The notes under the pieces are model-generated. The model was not told the DNA's origin, did not search any database, and was given only the letters and a program-made list of their open reading frames with translations. This document shows, one piece after another, positions 1-6,587 of a DNA stretch of 9,171 nt. Source of the stretch: Sphingomonas sp. (lineage in GTDB: Bacteria; Pseudomonadota; Alphaproteobacteria; Sphingomonadales; Sphingomonadaceae); the NCBI GenBank assembly GCA_013812805.1, contig JACCSV010000276.1, positions 1 through 9,171 of the forward strand. The letters run 5' to 3'. Every line of letters begins with the position of its first letter. The first letter of the stretch is position 1. The translations under genes and the position numbers were made by a program.

Positions 1-947
1 CCGCGCCGGCTTGCGCCCATCGTCCGCAGGATGGCGATGTCGCGGGTCTTGGCGCGCACCAGCATGATCAGCGAGGACAGGATGTTGAATACGGCGACGA
101 GGATGATCAGCGACAGCACCACGAACATTGCCACGCGCTCGATCTCAAGCGCTTCGAACAGCGCCGAATTCATCTGCCGCCAGTCGATGATGGCGCCGCG
201 GCCATTGGCCAGGGGCTGAAGCGGCGCGACGATCTGCTCGACATTATCGGGATCGGTGGTCTGCACCTCGACCGTGCTGACCTCGTCGCCGAGCAGCAGC
301 AATTGCTGTGCATCCTCGATCGGCATCACCACGAACGCCTTGTCGTAATCGTAGACCCCGACCTCGAAGATCGCGGCGACGGTGAAGGAGACGATGCGCG
401 GAACGGTGCCGACCACCGTCGAACGCCCTTCCGGGCTGATCAGGCTGATCTCGCTCCCTGGATAGGCGCCGAGCGCCTGCGCGAGCCGGGAACCGAGCGC
501 GACACGGCCGCTGCCGGGTGTGATTTCGGCGAGGCTGCCCGCCTTCACATTGCCGGCGATCACCGGATTGCCGCGAATGTCCTCGATGCGCATGCCGCGC
601 ACAATCACGCCTTCGACACGGCCATTGGACGAGGCCATCAGCGGCTGTTCGATCAGCGGCAGCGCGGAGGTCACGCCGGGCGTCTTGCGCGCCGCGTCGG
701 CGATCTGCTGCCAGTTGGAAAGCCGCCCCTCATAGCCCTGGATGATGGCGTGGCCGTTCAAGCCGACGATCTTGTCGAACAGCTCGCCCCGAAAGCCGTT
801 CATCACACTCATCACGATGATCAGCGCGGCGACGCCCAGCGCCACCGCGACCAGGCTGATCGAGGCGACCAGGAAGATGAAGCCCTCGCCTTTGCCCGGC
901 AGGAGATAGCGGCGCGCGACCATCCGTTCGTAGCGATTCAGGATCAT
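1..947 (-). CDS. lolC: LolC/LolE-type lipoprotein-releasing ABC transporter permease, partial (3' end outside window)
   Basis: Inner-membrane permease of the Lol system, which together with the ATPase LolD extracts outer-membrane lipoproteins from the inner membrane and hands them to LolA. The frame is open from the ATG at 947 to the left edge: 315 codons of a family usually near 410. Visible parts are a cytoplasmic N-terminus with RRYLLPGKGEGF (12-23), a first membrane segment (about 23-48) ending in SVMNGFR, a long periplasmic domain (about 50-270), a second membrane segment (about 272-300), and the start of the cytoplasmic loop with RAKTRDIAILRTMGAS near the edge, which is typical of LolC/LolE and the wider FtsX-like permeases. 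The start overlaps the proS stop as ATGA, and GAGG (plus-strand 956-959) lies 8 nt upstream, so translation is probably coupled. proS followed by a lolC-type gene and lolD is a common alphaproteobacterial order; lolD should lie just beyond the left edge. LolC versus LolE cannot be separated here because many alphaproteobacteria have a single permease type. Confidence 0.93.
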   Translation of the reverse strand, partial: MILNRYERMVARRYLLPGKGEGFIFLVASISLVAVALGVAALIIVMSVMNGFRGELFDKIVGLNGHAIIQGYEGRLSNWQQIADAARKTPGVTSALPLIEQPLMASSNGRVEGVIVRGMRIEDIRGNPVIAGNVKAGSLAEITPGSGRVALGSRLAQALGAYPGSEISLISPEGRSTVVGTVPRIVSFTVAAIFEVGVYDYDKAFVVMPIEDAQQLLLLGDEVSTVEVQTTDPDNVEQIVAPLQPLANGRGAIIDWRQMNSALFEALEIERVAMFVVLSLIILVAVFNILSSLIMLVRAKTRDIAILRTMGASRR

Positions 948-2266
948 GACGTTAGCCTCGCCAGCGCGGATTCGACGCTCAATTCCTCGCGCTCGCCGGT
1001 CGAGCGGCGTTTGAGTTCGACCATTCCGTTGGCAATGCCGCGCGGGCCAATGACCAGCTGCCAGGGCAAGCCGATCAGATCCATCGACCCGAGCTTGACG
1101 CCGCCGCGCTCTTCTCGGTCGTCGTACAAGGTCTCGACGCCCGCAGCCTGCAGCTGCCCGTACAGCTGCTCGGCGGCGTCGGTGGTCGGCGCATCATCGG
1201 CGCGCATCGTCACCAGGCCGACTTTCCAGGGCGCGACGGACTCAGGCCAAATGATCCCGGCGTCGTCGTGGCTCGCCTCAATGATCGCGGCGACCAGTCG
1301 CGAGACGCCGACGCCATAACTGCCCATCATCGGCTCAATCATCTGACCGTCCGGCCCCGACACCTTGAGCCCCATGCTCTTCGAATATAATGCGCCGAAG
1401 TAGAAGATGTGACCGACCTCGATCCCGCGCCCGGTACGGCGGCGGTCTTCCGGGATCGTTGCCCAGCGCTGCTCGTCGTGGGTCTCGTCGGTGGCCGAAT
1501 AGGTCGAGCTGACCTGCTCGAACAGTTGCGCGAGACCGATTTCGTCGCCGTAGTTCAGCGCGGATTGCTGCCAGTCGACTTCCTCGAACGCGGCATCGTA
1601 AAAGACTTCGCTTTCGCCGGTTGGCGCCAGCACGATGAACTCGTGGCTTAGATCGCCGCCGATCGGGCCGGAGGCGGCTTTCATCGGAACCGCCTGGATT
1701 CCCATCCGCTGGAACGTTCGCAAATAAGCGAGCAGCTGCGTGTAGTAGCTGTTGCGTGCGCCCGCTTCGTCGAGGTCGAAGCTGTAGGCATCTTTCATCA
1801 GAAACTCGCGGCCGCGCATCACGCCGAAGCGGGGGCGGACCTCGTCGCGGAACTTCCACTGGATGTGGTAGAGCGTCCGCGGCAGGTCGCGGTAGCTCTT
1901 CATGTCGTCGCGAACGATCGCCGTCAGCATTTCCTCATTGGTCGGGCCGTAGAGCATCTCGCGATCGTGGCGATCGCGGATTCGCAGCATCTCGGGGCCG
2001 TAGGCGTCGTAGCGGCCGCTTTCGCGCCACAGGTCTGCCGACTGGATCGTCGGCATCAGCATTTCCTGGGCGCCGGCGCGGTCCTGCTCTTCGCGGACGA
2101 TCTGCTCGATCTTCTTCAGAACCCGGAAGCCGATCGGCAACCAGGCGTAGATGCCCGCGGCGGTCTGGCGGATCAGCCCCGCACGCAGCATCAGCTTGTG
2201 GCTGACGACCTGGGCGTCGGACGGGCTTTCTTTCAGGACGGGCAGAAAACTGCGTGAGACGCGCAA
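944..2266 (-). CDS. proS: Prolyl-tRNA synthetase, short alphaproteobacterial type
   Basis: Cytoplasmic class II aminoacyl-tRNA synthetase that charges tRNA-Pro with proline using ATP. It has 440 residues. Motif 1 lies around RAGLIRQTAAGIYAWLPIG (28-46), the proline/ATP loop GPTNEE at 107-112, motif 2 around WKFRDEVRPRFGVMRGREF (137-155), and motif 3 in GSYGVGVSRL (315-324). The anticodon-binding domain occupies about 345-440, with YDDREERGGVK at 381-391. Motifs 2 and 3 are separated by only about 160 residues, so the roughly 180-residue YbaK-like editing insert of E. coli ProS is absent, as is usual in alphaproteobacteria. The start is TTG at 2266: an in-frame TAG at 2273-2275 excludes anything further upstream, while the next in-frame ATG (residue 26) would delete the conserved N-terminal SRSFLPVLKE. 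The stop overlaps the lolC start by 4 bases. A weak AGG (plus-strand 2277-2279) lies about 10 nt upstream of the TTG. Confidence 0.97.
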   Translation of the reverse strand: MRVSRSFLPVLKESPSDAQVVSHKLMLRAGLIRQTAAGIYAWLPIGFRVLKKIEQIVREEQDRAGAQEMLMPTIQSADLWRESGRYDAYGPEMLRIRDRHDREMLYGPTNEEMLTAIVRDDMKSYRDLPRTLYHIQWKFRDEVRPRFGVMRGREFLMKDAYSFDLDEAGARNSYYTQLLAYLRTFQRMGIQAVPMKAASGPIGGDLSHEFIVLAPTGESEVFYDAAFEEVDWQQSALNYGDEIGLAQLFEQVSSTYSATDETHDEQRWATIPEDRRRTGRGIEVGHIFYFGALYSKSMGLKVSGPDGQMIEPMMGSYGVGVSRLVAAIIEASHDDAGIIWPESVAPWKVGLVTMRADDAPTTDAAEQLYGQLQAAGVETLYDDREERGGVKLGSMDLIGLPWQLVIGPRGIANGMVELKRRSTGEREELSVESALARLTS

Positions 2267-2275
2267 GCTCGACTA

Positions 2276-2539
2276 ATCCTGCGATGGTGGATGCGGCGGC
2301 AGCCCTAGGGCGCCCAACTGTTCAACGCAATGCGGGTATGGGTGCCCCGCCCATGTGACTTGGCGGCCACAGGCGATGTGTAAAAGTAAAGTCGGCCTTC
2401 GTAGACGCGTGACATTCCGGCCTGTTCGAGCCTAGTTGCGCGCCGTACCGAATGCTCCGCCCCGCGGGCGATGTTCGGGGCCGCGACACGCGGCGAGTTC
2501 ATGAGTTCCAAGGGGGCTGACGAGCAATCGTCACGCACG
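2276..2539. other. Intergenic stretch upstream of proS, no confident gene
   Basis: About 260 bases without a recognisable gene. On the minus strand a frame is open from a GTG at 2538 to a TAG at 2305 (77 codons), with a nested ATG at 2415 giving 36 codons that start MSRVYEGRLYFYTSP. Neither start has a clear Shine-Dalgarno, the composition is not convincingly protein-like, and I recognise no family. The stop would lie 38 bp upstream of the proS TTG, so a short leader gene is possible but unproven. The stretch should also carry the proS promoter, but I see no clear -35/-10 pair. The sequence is GC-rich with several small inverted repeats, for example CCGCG-ACA-CGCGG at 2481-2493. I looked for tmRNA, SRP RNA and RNase P RNA signatures and found none. 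Confidence 0.4.
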
Positions 2540-2567
2540 ACGCCCGGATCCCAAGCGGTCCGGGCGT
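2540..2567 (+). terminator. Hairpin terminator-like element, plus strand, no recognised upstream gene
   Basis: A perfect 9-bp GC-rich stem (ACGCCCGGA at 2540-2548 pairs with TCCGGGCGT at 2559-2567) with a 10-nt loop, followed on the plus strand by TTGCATTTG. The T-rich side is only on the plus strand; the minus-strand side has no T run. All genes around it are on the minus strand, so either it ends an unannotated plus-strand transcript or it is an imperfect structure that is not a terminator. The interrupted T tract lowers confidence. Confidence 0.5.
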
Positions 2568-2603
2568 TTGCATTTGTGCGGCGAGGAAAGCGTTCAAGCT
2601 GCG

Positions 2604-2638
2604 TATAATAAATGGGGCCCCGCTATCGCGAGGCCCCA
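2604..2638 (-). terminator. Rho-independent terminator of the peptidase transcript
   Basis: Read on the minus strand, TGGGGCC (pairing 2632-2638 with 2613-2619) forms a 7-bp stem, extended past one mismatch by CGC/GCG (2628-2630 with 2621-2623) and closed by a 4-nt loop. The T-rich tail TTTATTATAC follows at 2612 down to 2603. It begins 20 bp after the stop codon of the metallopeptidase-like gene, the right place and orientation to end that transcript. No other convincing terminator is seen between here and the lipoprotein gene, so a long transcript through lipoprotein, receptor and peptidase is possible. Confidence 0.85.
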
Positions 2639-2657
2639 AGTTCATGCCTACTACCCC

Positions 2658-3452
2658 TTAGCGGTGATGGCGGACGTTGCGCGGACCTTCGCCGATCGCC
2701 CAGAAGACGTGGGTGATCTTGCGATTGCCGTTACCGAGGTCCTGAACGAAGACGTCCGGCCGGCCGTCCTTCGTGAAATGCACGGCGCGTCCCCAATCGG
2801 CCGGCGTGTCACCGGATTCCGCGTTGGAAGCGGGTGCCCTGCTGGTGATGGTAGCGCCAGATTCCGTGTGATTGTACATAGCAAGCAGCTGCTCGTAGTC
2901 GTGAGCGTCGGGATGCTCGTTGCCTCCCGGCAGGTTGGTGTAGTCCATGCAGCTCTCGGTGAGGTCCGTGTTGAAGTCCTCGTCCTGATGGCCGAGACCG
3001 TAATCATGGCCGATTTCCTGGTACATCACGAGCGCTCTCCACGCCGGAGTGTTGTACTGCGCGGTGTTGAAATAAGTGTCGTTCACCTTGGTCGTGCCTT
3101 TGGAGATATGTCCTCCAGACAGCCAGATGCTGGCGATGCCGAGCCAGCCGGTGCGCCCGTACCTCTCGTTGCACACCTGGATGGTGCCTTCGATAGCATT
3201 GCAACGCTTGGGATTGCTGCTGCCGGCAACCAGCGGCGAATTGATCACGGTCGACTTATTCCAGTCGACCACTGCGGTGTCGAGATAGCTTTGCCAGACC
3301 GAGTTGACGTTGTCGCCAACTGGAACCTGAAGCTCCGCGGTCGTGCGCGCCCAGTGATAGTTGCTCCAGCTATGGCTAGCGATCACCGGTGCTGCGACGC
3401 CGGCCAGAACTGATGCGACCAGCAACTTCTTCTTCATCGAAAATACAGTCAT
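2658..3452 (-). CDS. Secreted metzincin-like zinc peptidase homologue with a QExxHxxGxxH site
   Basis: Predicted exported protein of 264 residues. The N-terminus MTVFSMKKK plus hydrophobic LLVASVLAGVAAPVIA (about 10-25) is a signal peptide, probably cleaved before SHSW. The core resembles a zinc metallopeptidase: VMYQEIGHDYGLGHQDE (142-158), then a probable Met-turn SCMDYT (167-172) and NEHPDAHDYEQL (178-189). In metzincins the signature is HExxHxxGxxH, three His binding zinc and the Glu acting as base. Here Glu146, His149, Gly152 and His155 are present, but position 145 is Gln (codon CAG). From memory, uncharacterised homologues with QExxH exist, so this may be a family trait rather than inactivation; unverified. 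The C-terminal part (about 218-252, DWGRAVHFTKDGRPDVF) looks like a small separate module. A GTG nine bases upstream (3461) is possible, but ATG 3452 has AGGGAG 8 nt upstream. GC looks lower than in neighbours. Substrate unknown. Confidence 0.72.
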   Translation of the reverse strand: MTVFSMKKKLLVASVLAGVAAPVIASHSWSNYHWARTTAELQVPVGDNVNSVWQSYLDTAVVDWNKSTVINSPLVAGSSNPKRCNAIEGTIQVCNERYGRTGWLGIASIWLSGGHISKGTTKVNDTYFNTAQYNTPAWRALVMYQEIGHDYGLGHQDEDFNTDLTESCMDYTNLPGGNEHPDAHDYEQLLAMYNHTESGATITSRAPASNAESGDTPADWGRAVHFTKDGRPDVFVQDLGNGNRKITHVFWAIGEGPRNVRHHR

Positions 3453-3460
3453 CCCACTCA

Positions 3461-3466
3461 CTCCCT
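3461..3466 (-). promoter_or_regulatory. Ribosome binding site deciding the peptidase start
   Basis: AGGGAG on the minus strand, 8 nt before the ATG at 3452. The alternative GTG at 3459-3461 overlaps this site and so would have no Shine-Dalgarno at a workable distance, which argues for the ATG. The site overlaps the TAG (3465-3467) that ends the secretin remnant. Confidence 0.7.
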
Positions 3467-3713
3467 ATGTCCAAATTCGGCACTTTGACGCCAAGTCGAC
3501 GGAGCAGCCGATCCCGACGTTGCGGGCGCCGGTCTCGGTCAGCTCGACGAACTGGGTTTCAAGGATGACGCTGTCGACCGGAATGTCGATCAACGCGATC
3601 TGGTCCTTCACCCGGGCGATCCGTTCGGGCGATCCCTTGATCCAGATGGCATTCAGACGGCGATCAATTGCAAGGCTACTGTCGACGGCGCTTTCAGTCT
3701 GGCTAGCGGTGTC
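3465..3713 (-). pseudogene. Remnant of a type II secretion secretin (GspD-like), truncated at both ends
   Basis: An 82-codon minus-strand frame ending in TAG at 3465-3467, with no ATG, GTG or TTG ahead of its conserved part. It reads AIDRRLNAIWIKGSPERIAR (15-34), then KDQIALIDIPVDSVILETQF (36-55) and VELTETGARNVGI (56-68). This is the pattern of the last N-domain of GspD/PilQ-type secretins running into the strand that opens the secretin core (compare the usual 'NAxxVxGxPExxxRxxxLIxxLDxP...VLxExxxxExxxxxAxxxGI'). Intact GspD proteins are about 600-750 residues, so only a small internal slice survives. Similarity fades after NVGI, and the last residues (SKCRIWT) look like random read-through. 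Upstream, the same frame merges into the end of the receptor gene, so the 5' breakpoint lies within about 20-40 bp of the receptor stop. Family assignment rests on pattern recognition; recent truncation by deletion or recombination is inference. Confidence 0.66.
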
Positions 3714-3733
3714 CTCGAAAAGGCGTCGCTTAC

Positions 3734-6508
3734 CTAAAGCTTGGCCGTTGCCGAGAAGGAAAAGGACGTGCCGACGTCGTACCGGTTGATGTCGAGCCGG
3801 CTGCCGTTGAGGTGCTGACTTTCCCGATAATCGGTGCCCAGCAGGTTGCGCGCCTCGGCCTTCAACTCGATCTGCCTGCCCATGATCGGCACGCCCTGGC
3901 GCAGGACGACGTCGAGCTGGATACCTGGCCGCTCGATGAAATCGGGGGTCAGGTTGGGGCCGCGGGCGGTGGCACGATTGCTGGCATAGGTGAGCAGGAT
4001 CGACTGCTGTGACAGCCGCGCGGTATCCTCCAGGCTAAGCTGGGCATTGAGCAAATGCTTCGACTGCCCGGTCAGCCGCAGCTTGCGCGTCGTGTCGAAG
4101 ACGAACGCTGCATCGATCACGTTAGGCTGGCTGGTGAAACTGATCGTGGTGTCGCCCTCCCGGATTTTGATCTCGGAATCGCTGTACGTGTAGTTGCCGA
4201 TAACGGCGAGGCGGCGGCTGCCGAAGAAGCGGCCCATCCGCTCGAGCGGGAAATATTTCCGTGCTTCGATCTCGGCGCCGTACAGCACTGCCTCCGGAGC
4301 GTTGGCGAACGAGGTCAGCAGCGAGTTGCCGACGAACACCGCAGTCGCCTCGATCGGCTCCTCGATCTTTTTGTAGAAGCCGGCAAGCGAGAAAATCTGG
4401 TCGCGGCCCCAGTAATATTCGTAGCGGGCATCGAGGTTGAAGAACTCGCTGTCGGTCAGAAACTGGTTGCCGAAGAAAGTCCGCTGCGATTCGGTGTCGC
4501 GGTACGGCTGCGGCGCGAGCTCGCGGAACTGCGGACGGGCGATGGTCTTCGACGCTGCCACGCGAAGCTGCATGTCCTCGGCGAAATTCCAGGTTACCGT
4601 GCCCGCCGGCAGCCAATAGCTGTTCTTGAGCTCGGTCGGGATCGGCGCTTCCTCGCCGAACAGGAAGCGCGGAGAGACCGACTGGTCGCCGTCCTCATAG
4701 CGCACGCCGAGGTTGACCGTGACTCCCTCCAGCGGGCGAATTTCTCCCATCACGTAGCCGGCGTTGACGGTCAGCCCGGCGTCGTAGGCGGCCGAGCCGA
4801 GGCCGCCCGTCGTCTCGCGCAGCAGGATGTCGTAAAGATAGACGTTGGAGTCGCTCAGCAGAAAGTCGATCCGTTGCTGGGAAACCGCGAGGTTAAGCGC
4901 CTGGCTCGGGAAATACTCAAAATCCCTGCGGATCGCCGAGCGCTGGTTGTCGGTGTAGGCATAGCCGGCCGACAGGGTCAACGGCATCGTCGATGGAAGC
5001 CGGTAGGACGCGTCGATACCGCCGTACCAGAGCTCGTCGTCGAGGGTGCTGAAGGACACGTTGGCGAACTGGCCCGGCGAGCGCAGGTCGTTGACGTAAT
5101 CCTCGATGCCGTCGTTGAAGACGTAGCTGTAGTTGCGCTCGTACGGCGCGTCGCGCTTGGTCTTGGCATAGCTTCCGCGAAGGTCGAGCGCGAAGTCGCC
5201 GAACTTCAGTTCGCCGACGACCTGAGTGTCGAACAGTTGCCGTTCGTACCAGCTGGTCAGCCCGGTGTTGATGGTCCCGTCGGGACGCACTTCGCTGGGG
5301 CTGACGGTATCGAAATTGTTGCCCGAGCCGATCCGCGCTTCCTTGAGCGTGTCGCGGATGTAGAGGTTGGTGAAGCGCACCTTGTGGCGGTCGAGGCTGA
5401 CGGTGAGGTTGGCCATGCCGTTGACGACGGCGCGGTTCTGCGTCGTCAGAAAGTCGAAATCGGACGAGGCGAGAAGCGTTTCCTCACCGGCGGTGCCGGT
5501 GCGGGTGCCAGCCTGCTGGACCCCGCCGCGGGTCTGCCAGCTGTTCGACAAGCCGCCGATGGCGATGAGGCCGATATCGAGCGCTCCGAGCCGGAAGGTT
5601 TCGCCCCCCGCGACGTCATATGATGAATTGAGCGGAATGCCGCGATTGCGCTGGATCAGCGTGGTCGACGAGTTAACCAGCCCGGCCGTGATCCCCTGGA
5701 TGTCTTCGAGCGTGAAGTTTGCACCCTGGACGACGCGGTTGCCGCTGCCGATCGCTGATGCCAGCGCATCGGGGACGTCGCGGGTGCCGTCATCGTACCC
5801 CAGATAGTCGAGGTCACCCCCGTAATAGGTGTAGCCGAGGTTGTCGCTGGTGATGAAGTCGCCGCCGAAGCCCGCACCGATGTCGAGAAACCCTTCGGTC
5901 GGCGCCGAGCGGGTGGTGAGGTTGATCACGCCGCCGCCGAATTCCCCGGGATAATTGGCCGAGTAGCTCTTCTGAACCACAACCGACGCAATCACCGAGG
6001 TCGGAAACAGATCGAGCGGAACGACCCGCCGAAGCGGCTCCGGCGAGGGCAGCGGCGAGCCGTTGAGCAAGGCCAGCGAGTAGCGTTCGCCGAGGCCACG
6101 AACGTAGACGAAGCGCCCGCCGACGACCGACAGGCCGGTTACCCGCTTGACCGCGCCGGCAACGTCGCCTTCACCTGTCCGGGCAATATCCTGGGCAGAG
6201 AGCACCGACACGACTTCCGGGGTCGCTCGAACGGGATTGGGAATACGGCGGCCGCGAACGATGATGTCCTGGCCTCCGGTGGCGTCAGCTCCGGGCCCCG
6301 AGATCTCAATCGGCTGATCGGCTCCAGCGGGTGCGGCGCCGGGTTGCGCCTGGTCGGCAGTATCCTGAGCAGCGGCACTGGGGCCGGCAGCCTGTCCCAC
6401 CGTCGATGCCGATGGCGAAGTCGGCGGCGCCGCCTGCGCATTAGCCGCCGGGGTACCGACGAACGCGGTGGACGCAAGCAGTGCTGCCACCCTCTGGAAA
6501 TTGGTCAT
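3734..6508 (-). CDS. TonB-dependent outer-membrane receptor, partner of the beta-helix lipoprotein
   Basis: A 924-residue outer-membrane active transporter, expected to import a ligand across the outer membrane using energy from TonB-ExbB-ExbD; the ligand cannot be read from sequence. A signal peptide ends near TPAANA|Q (24/25). A low-complexity Ala/Pro/Gln stretch (25-78) follows, with the TonB-box-like QDIIVRGRR at 80-88. The plug domain spans about 95-203, including VRGLGERYSLALLNG (136-150) and NYPGEFGGGVINLTTR (185-200). The rest (about 205-924) is the 22-strand barrel, rich in alternating aromatic/polar strands and ending SFSATAKL. The start is set at ATG 6508 because GGGGGA (6514-6519) lies 5 nt upstream and the signal peptide begins there; the longer frame from a TTG at 6580 adds an unlikely Ala/Pro leader. 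The gene follows the lipoprotein stop by 79 bp in the same direction, an arrangement I associate with sphingomonad genomes. The last residue is Leu rather than the usual aromatic. Confidence 0.93.
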   Translation of the reverse strand: MTNFQRVAALLASTAFVGTPAANAQAAPPTSPSASTVGQAAGPSAAAQDTADQAQPGAAPAGADQPIEISGPGADATGGQDIIVRGRRIPNPVRATPEVVSVLSAQDIARTGEGDVAGAVKRVTGLSVVGGRFVYVRGLGERYSLALLNGSPLPSPEPLRRVVPLDLFPTSVIASVVVQKSYSANYPGEFGGGVINLTTRSAPTEGFLDIGAGFGGDFITSDNLGYTYYGGDLDYLGYDDGTRDVPDALASAIGSGNRVVQGANFTLEDIQGITAGLVNSSTTLIQRNRGIPLNSSYDVAGGETFRLGALDIGLIAIGGLSNSWQTRGGVQQAGTRTGTAGEETLLASSDFDFLTTQNRAVVNGMANLTVSLDRHKVRFTNLYIRDTLKEARIGSGNNFDTVSPSEVRPDGTINTGLTSWYERQLFDTQVVGELKFGDFALDLRGSYAKTKRDAPYERNYSYVFNDGIEDYVNDLRSPGQFANVSFSTLDDELWYGGIDASYRLPSTMPLTLSAGYAYTDNQRSAIRRDFEYFPSQALNLAVSQQRIDFLLSDSNVYLYDILLRETTGGLGSAAYDAGLTVNAGYVMGEIRPLEGVTVNLGVRYEDGDQSVSPRFLFGEEAPIPTELKNSYWLPAGTVTWNFAEDMQLRVAASKTIARPQFRELAPQPYRDTESQRTFFGNQFLTDSEFFNLDARYEYYWGRDQIFSLAGFYKKIEEPIEATAVFVGNSLLTSFANAPEAVLYGAEIEARKYFPLERMGRFFGSRRLAVIGNYTYSDSEIKIREGDTTISFTSQPNVIDAAFVFDTTRKLRLTGQSKHLLNAQLSLEDTARLSQQSILLTYASNRATARGPNLTPDFIERPGIQLDVVLRQGVPIMGRQIELKAEARNLLGTDYRESQHLNGSRLDINRYDVGTSFSFSATAKL

Positions 6509-6537
6509 CGAGTTCCCCCGGTAAGCAATAGGCAGTG

Positions 6538-6567
6538 GGGGAGCAGCCGCTGGTGCCGCCGCTCCCC
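6538..6567 (-). promoter_or_regulatory. Intercistronic hairpin between lipoprotein and receptor genes
   Basis: A 7-bp GC-rich stem (GGGGAGC at 6538-6544 pairs with GCTCCCC at 6561-6567) with a 16-nt loop that can fold further. It sits in the 79-bp gap between the lipoprotein stop and the receptor start. No T run follows on the minus strand, so it is not a classical terminator. It could protect the 3' end of the lipoprotein message or attenuate read-through, giving more lipoprotein than receptor; this is inference. Confidence 0.45.
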
Positions 6568-6587
6568 AAGGCTCTAGCAAGCGGCGA

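Noticed and set aside
303..1319. A 338-codon plus-strand open frame across lolC and proS
   Set aside because: The minus strand encodes two clear families here; the plus-strand product is His/Asp/Arg-rich without recognisable structure.
2305..2538. A 77-codon minus-strand frame upstream of proS as a real gene
   Set aside because: GTG start, no good ribosome binding site and no recognisable motif. It is kept only as a note within the intergenic entry.
2281..2580. tmRNA, SRP RNA, RNase P RNA or 6S RNA in the gap before proS
   Set aside because: None of the conserved core sequences I could look for (SRP GGTCAGG...AGCAGCC, RNase P GAGGAAAGTCC, an alphaproteobacterial tmRNA tag reading frame) is present on either strand.
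2568..3413. A 281-codon plus-strand open frame opposite the peptidase gene
   Set aside because: The minus-strand frame has a signal peptide, peptidase motifs, a Shine-Dalgarno and a terminator; the plus-strand frame has none of these.
4055..5623. A 522-codon plus-strand open frame opposite the receptor gene
   Set aside because: It lies entirely antisense to a well-supported receptor frame. Its product is an Arg/Ala/Val-rich shadow with no domain, and long antisense frames are common in GC-rich DNA.
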